Positions 59,290 through 64,000 of a stretch of 64,000 nucleotides of DNA are shown in pieces (within the stretch, counting starts at the first letter, position 1; every line of letters starts with the position of its first letter). This DNA is from Sipunculus nudus. Lineage: Eukaryota; Annelida; Sipuncula; Golfingiida; Sipunculidae. Under the pieces are notes generated by a model that saw only the letters and a program-made list of their open reading frames with translations, ran no database searches and was not told the DNA's origin. Both the position numbers and the translations under genes were made by a program. The stretch spans positions 54,191,429-54,255,428 of the forward strand of contig CM049312.1 of the NCBI GenBank assembly GCA_026874595.1. The letters are read 5' to 3'.

Positions 59290-59765
59290 CAATATCATAG
59301 TAAGTTCAAGTTATCGCACAGAAACGAAAACCTGACGGATGGACAGACAGACAGTGACAGACAGACAGCCCAAATCCTATCCCAAGCAAGGTTAGCATGA
59401 GAGCAATCAGTGACCCTAATTTGAATGAAATTGGATAATATTTAGGAATGTGATTGCTCAGTACTTGAAAAACCTGACAGAGAGAAAGACAGAATGACAG
59501 CGAGAGCAATCAGTGACCCAAATTGGAATAAAATCGGATAATATTTAGGAAAGTTATAACTCGGAAAAAAACCTGACAGACAGACAGAGTGACAGACAGC
59601 AGACTCTCCCAAAACCAATCAGAACCAGTGATGCAAATTTGCATAAAATCAGATAATAATTAGGAAAGTTATCACGCAGAAACAAAAACATGATGGACAG
59701 ACAGACAGGGTGACAGACAGTCCAACCCAAGTAAATGTCCCCTTTTCCAGGAAGCGGGGGAACAA
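59290..59765. repeat. ~120-bp repeat, about four diverged units
   Basis: AAACGAAAACCTGACGGATGG and its variants recur at about 59318, 59466, 59566 and 59680, each followed by GACAGACAGACAG and later GATAATATTTAGGAA. It ends at CCAGGAAGCGGGGGAAC. Confidence 0.75.
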
Positions 59766-59999
59766 TCAATTAATTACATGAAACACAAAATCTATGTTAT
59801 TATTATTATAATATATAATATTTATTGTATCCGCCAAAACAGAGTTTTCAGCCCAATGCTGCCGCTGAGTAGGTGTATGGAGAACTCCTCCGTAACCGTT
59901 GGGCGGAATTTTACGAAACCCGGGATTATGTTTAGGTCACATGTGAACTGCTGCGCCCTGATTTTGTTTTGACCTCTGACCTTTCCTCTCTCCAGTGCG

Positions 60000-60719
60000 T
60001 CCATCTGTGCATCTGTTTTGACACATTAACCCATATATCTCTGGAACTGTTTGACCGATCCGGAAAAAATTTTGCACAAATGTAGCCCTTGGAATAAAAT
60101 CACTCATATCTCTGCATTGGTTAGACTTATCCACCTGAAATGTTGCATGTGTATACATCCTGGACAGCTTTCTTGATTTTATGACAGGTTGCACCACCTA
60201 CATTCAATTTTATGCTGCAGACATCCAAGCTCATATCTTGGGAACCGTTTGACCGATTGGGCCAAAATTTTGCATGTGTATAGATCCCACATAGCTCTTC
60301 ATCATACGCAAAACTGGTGGTGCCACCTGAAACCACTTCTGCACAGCGTCCGTCTGTTTGTCTGCAGTGGGATAAAATCACTCATATATATCTGCACTGG
60401 TTTGACTTGTCTACCTAAAATTTTGCAGGTTTATACATCTTGGATAGCTTTCTGGATTTTGTGGCAGGTGGCACCACCTACATTTATGTTCACGCTGCAG
60501 ACATCCAGGCTTATATCTCCAATACCGTTTCGGCCAAAGTTTTGCATGTGTATAGATCACACATTGCTCTTTATCATACGCAAAACTGGTGGCGCCACCT
60601 GGAACCATTTTTGCACAGCGTCCGTCTGTTTGTCTGCCATGGGATAAAATCACTCATATCTCGGCAGTGGTTTGACTTATCTGCCTAAAATGTTGCATGT
60701 TTATACATCTTGGATAGCG
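60000..60719. repeat. ~275-bp tandem repeat, 2.5 copies
   Basis: ATAAAATCACTCATAT recurs at about 60091, 60372 and 60645. Each unit contains TTGCATGTGTATA, GGCACCACCTACATT, GCAGACATCCA and GCACAGCGTCCGTCTGTTTG. Minus-strand ORFs with wording such as IYTHAKFWP are translations of the repeat. A further copy lies at 63412-63740. Confidence 0.85.
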
Positions 60720-60731
60720 ACAGCTTGTCAC

Positions 60732-60876
60732 CCCAAACGTCGATTTTAGATGAACTGAAGACGATGGGGTGACAGTACAAGCTATTGGGTTCGCATCAAT
60801 TCTAGTATGTGCAGATGTGCACGCCATTTCTGACACTACTTTTTCATTTTCATCCACTTCTCGAACTGTCATTTTC
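60732..60876 (-). CDS. Unrecognised open exon-like segment, possible alternative KSR 5' exon
   Basis: Begins after CTTAACTCAG; the ATG at 60872-60870 has A at -3. The frame reads MTVREVDENEKVVSEMACTS and continues to KSTFG before a possible donor GGG|GTGACA, which leaves phase 0 and so could join KSR exon 1 (also phase 0). No domain is recognised. The dispersed repeat begins just beyond the donor, so the ORF's further extension is repeat sequence. It could equally be a chance frame. Confidence 0.3.
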
Positions 60877-60947
60877 CTGAGTTAAGACAAAAAGTGACGT
60901 TATTCTGTTGGGGAAAATAATAATTATTACATCCACGGTTGACTTAC

Positions 60948-61045
60948 GTGTAAACGTGCAGCAGTTTTTAATTCCGAGGCTGGTTTTTCTCGAAAAACTC
61001 GTCTCCACGTCTGTCAGCGGGAGAATCATAACTTCCGGTAGGGGA
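60948..61045 (-). promoter_or_regulatory. Candidate promoter and 5' UTR exon with ETS site
   Basis: CpG-richer than its surroundings. It has a perfect ETS motif CCGGAAGT on the minus strand (61031-61038) and a donor CAC|GTAAGT at 60947, 70 nt before the acceptor of the 60732-60876 segment. Together these would make a minus-strand transcription start with a short first intron. This is inference from motifs only. Confidence 0.3.
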
Positions 61046-61049
61046 TTTC

Positions 61050-62649
61050 CAAACGGCTATGTGTAAAACTTGGAAGTCCGAAGTCGGAAGCAAGGACTTT
61101 TTTTAAAGCAATGATCGAAGCATAATTAAAATGCTACTACATCAATGGAAAGTACCTTTTTATTTTTATTGATAGAATAAGGTCTTTTTTTTTATCATCA
61201 TTTAAAATAATCAAAGTTATCCTCCCGAAGTTAATGACCATTTTTTGCTCGGAAATGCCCGGTTATGGTCAAAATGTGTAAAACTCGGAAGCCAGTAATG
61301 GCAAATGCACTGGTCATCATATTGTCAGCAAACGTGTCAAGCATTTTCAATTTCTTCAGTATCATGTATTTTTCATAAATTCAATCTGTTTTGTAACATT
61401 CATGATGCTGTTTTTTTAATAATATATTATATTGATATTTTATTTCATTTTGTAAAACAAGATTATTTTAACTCATCAATATTTTACGCTGTTACCGCAT
61501 TTTATGTTGATGGAAACATGAAAAAAATAAAGGTTTTGATAATATTTTATAAATGTGCCCCTATAAAAATCACCCTGATAATATCATAGAGACTTAAACA
61601 GAAAATTTGACAGAACCAAAAAAGCGTCCAGTTAATGTTTTTACAAGTTGTTTCGAACAAAATATTTTATTTTTAATGTATAAATTGAAAAACATTTTCC
61701 TCTTCCATTGACCAAAAAAAAAATTCATCAGTATTATGAATCTCTTAGACTCTTATCTATTATGTAAAACTTTTTATGCCAAATTATATTTTACATTTCA
61801 TGGTCTGGTTGCATTTATATATATATTATATAAACAAAATTGTAATTTCTTATCGAGATCCTTGTAATCGTACAGTAATATGAAGTTGAAGGGTGCACAT
61901 TCTGGTTATATGCCCTTATCATGCAATCATTTGCAAACATACTTTAATATATTAATAAATATCCATATATTTGAAGTTGAAATGTGATGTTGAAACATCA
62001 GGAGTGAAATTAATATAATATAAATATCGAGATTGATAAAGTTTGAAAAAAGAGTCAAAAACTTGAAAAAGAATTAATTTTAGTTTTAAAAAAATATTTG
62101 CTTAAATTCGTAAATCGATCAGATTATATAATAATACATGTATTAGTATGTTATATATTATCTGGACTTTTGTATCCCTTTTCTAAGATATAAATGTAAC
62201 AATTTTTTTAAATATTGTTGAACTCTAACATATTGAAAGACATTTCGTTTTTGCATATGATACATGTATGTTTGTTCCAGCGATGACCTTCTGGGATATA
62301 TTGAATTTTCATATTTGTTCAACGTATGGAAAATATATTACTATATTTTATTTTGAATGACATCGAAATTTATAACTGTATTTTAATGCCGTACAAGGGT
62401 TAATTATACCATATTAATTATGCAGTGGTGCATCCATAGAGGGCGCAAGCCCGTTCAGACGTATATCTCTTAATTTTCATTTCTTTTCCAGATTACTTTT
62501 TTTATTCCCTAGCAATTTCATTATTATATTTATTACTTTCCAATTCATAAATTGGCTATTTACTCCACTGAGAGAGCATACAAATATGTACTAGTATAAT
62601 GAGATAGGAAGTATTTCCGTTATCACACTTTACTCGATAATAACACCGA

Positions 62650-62702
<53 letters not shown>

Positions 62703-63411
62703 TATATATTAAATTTACAAATAAAAAAATAAGAACTTATAGTTTTCCGATTATGTGTCATGTATTGCATCATACACTCATTATAAGCAGAATCATGCAT
62801 AAGCAATTTTAATATATGCATGCAACTATAACTATAATGATACTGTATTTTGGGCACAGTGCGTCTCTGTGACTTCCAAGTTATACACATTGGATAACAT
62901 CCAAGCACTTCTGACTGACTTCCGAGATGGCTTCCGAGCACAAAATCTTCTATAACGTTCAGATTAAACAATGGATAACTATTATTCTTCACAGAATGAT
63001 AAAAAAAGATCTTATTCTATCGGGGAAAAAACCAAAACGGTATTGAAGCGTTAGCATTTGTATATGCTTTAAACTGCTTTCATTGGTTTCCGGCTTCCGG
63101 CTTCCGACTTCCAATTTTACATACACGACCGCGCCATGACACATTTAGTTTTGAATGAGAAGTACCGCTTCACATGAATCGGTGCCACAGTGATGAAAGG
63201 AGGTAATAATTGAAATTATTTTTGTGTAACAACATTTTTTCTTCGATATTTAGCACATATAATACGACTATATAAGCCTGTGATGCCAAATAATACCAGA
63301 CAGCAAATATTTTGATCCGACCCTTAGAATGGGCGTTCTGTTGTGACTGCCATCATGACTCCAGGCCCTATCAGTTTTTTTTTCCGAAGGCCTGAGTGTC
63401 ATGTTGTCATG
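61050..63411. other. AT-rich stretch with scattered GGAAGTC/GACTTCC inverted motifs and an AT microsatellite
   Basis: TGTGTAAAACTTGGAAGTC at 61061 is inverted as GACTTCCAAGTTATACACA near 62870. Further CTTCCGGCTTCCGACTTCC lies at 63090-63112. (AT)n covers about 62653-62712. No gene recognised. Confidence 0.4.
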
Positions 63412-63740
63412 GCTACATCTTGGATAGCTTTCTTGATTTTATGACAGGTAGCGCCACCTACATTCACATGTACCATTCACAGGAACCGTTTGTCCGATTG
63501 GGACAAAATTTTTCACGTGTATAGATCTCACATAGCTCCTTATCATATGCAAAACTGCTGGCACTACCTGCAACCATTTTTGCACAGCGCCCGTCTGTTT
63601 GTCTGCCATGTGATAAAATCACTCATACCTCGGCAGTGGTTTGACTTTTTGCATTTGTATACAACTTTGATAGCTTTCTGGATTTTGTGGTAGGTGGTAC
63701 AACCTACATACACATTTCGGCTGCAGACATCCATGCTAAT
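63412..63740. repeat. Further copy of the ~275-bp repeat of 60000-60719
   Basis: Starts CTACATCTTGGATAGCTTTC and contains GGTAGCGCCACCTACATTCA, GCACAGCGCCCGTCTGTTTG and TGATAAAATCACTCATACCT. Same strand as the earlier copies. Confidence 0.8.
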
Positions 63741-64000
63741 ATGCAACACATCTCACTCTATTTCCCCTTGTTACTCAATCCATGCCTCACTTTTCTGTCC
63801 CACTCTGATTTCGGCGGATACACGTAGTTGATTTTCCACTACCCGTATTCCAGCTTTATCAAGCTGATTGTCTTTTCAGGTTTTTACTTAACATGCAGGC
63901 ATAAATGAGTATAAATGACTGCTTACCTGTGTATGGATCAGAAATCTTAATTCACGGTTTTATTCAGTAGATAACTTCCCTTTTGTATATACATATCCAA
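63741..64000. other. Window end; isolated strong minus-strand donor-like site
   Basis: CACAG|GTAAGC on the minus strand at 63927-63928. The sequence before it has no ATG in frame, so if it is real it would be a non-coding 5' exon edge. Confidence 0.2.

Noticed and set aside
60127-60688. ORFs with wording such as IYTHAKFWPNRS on the minus strand
   Set aside because: They repeat with the ~275-bp tandem repeat, reappear at 63.5 kb and have no domain; they are repeat translations.
62630-62992. 120-codon minus-strand ORF ending in an Ile-Tyr run
   Set aside because: The run is an (AT)n microsatellite, and the remainder has no recognisable motif or splice context.
57800-64000. Search for the missing N-terminal CA1 helix of KSR (TQQEIR motif)
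   Set aside because: Not found on the minus strand by eye; the 5' exon is assumed to lie outside the window.
1-64000. tRNA, rRNA or other structured RNA genes
   Set aside because: No cloverleaf with a GGTTCGAATC-type arm or conserved rRNA segment was noticed; a covariance-model scan could not be run.

Overview
The window is AT-rich animal DNA dominated by one large spliced gene on the minus strand: a kinase suppressor of Ras (KSR) homologue, the scaffold that brings RAF, MEK and ERK together. Nineteen consecutive coding exons can be placed between 57796 (5') and 8974 (stop codon). Every join keeps reading phase, and the exons sum to 2676 nt, or 891 residues plus stop. They carry the C-terminal part of CA1, a Ser/Pro-rich linker with a conserved SHES motif, an atypical C1 zinc finger, an FxFP ERK-docking motif and a complete kinase domain. 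The first CA1 helices lie upstream, probably beyond base 64000. The very long introns and the families of dispersed repeats (purine/pyrimidine half-site repeats, GGACGGAC-type tails, short TA-flanked elements) suggest a mollusc, most likely a bivalve. That assignment is an inference.

Layout in + coordinates. 1-8973: 3' flank or 3' UTR with local repeats and one CpG-rich inverted-repeat element, no recognisable gene. 8974-14582: eight kinase-domain exons. 14.98-17.29 kb: a ~50-bp minisatellite whose units copy the 3' edge and splice donor of the adjoining KSR exon. 17.27-21.4 kb: the CA4 Ser/Thr-rich exons and the FQFP motif. 22.46-24.04 kb: two 81-nt versions of the same C1-domain exon, equal in length and phase, which look like alternative C1 cassettes. 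24.49-26.15 kb: a transposon remnant with ~180-bp terminal inverted repeats and a Cys-rich CXC-type ORF fragment. 26.8-37.1 kb: the rest of the linker exons, with a pair of ~1.3-kb elements in inverted orientation and a 1.8-kb element flanked by TTA. 37.48-38.38 kb: a 68-bp minisatellite carrying copies of the 3' splice site of KSR exon 3. 39.1-57.7 kb: an 18.5-kb intron holding a half-site-rich ~285-bp repeat, a ~180-bp tandem repeat and a 4.2-kb 27-bp minisatellite with higher-order structure. 57.8-64 kb: dispersed repeats and a possible alternative 5' exon and promoter near 60.7-61.05 kb.

The strongest observations are the duplicated C1 exon, which would let the gene swap the ligand- and membrane-facing half of its C1 finger, and the two independent minisatellites that have amplified a KSR splice site (one donor, one acceptor). 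The pseudokinase domain here keeps every canonical catalytic residue, including the VAIK lysine that mammalian KSR has lost.
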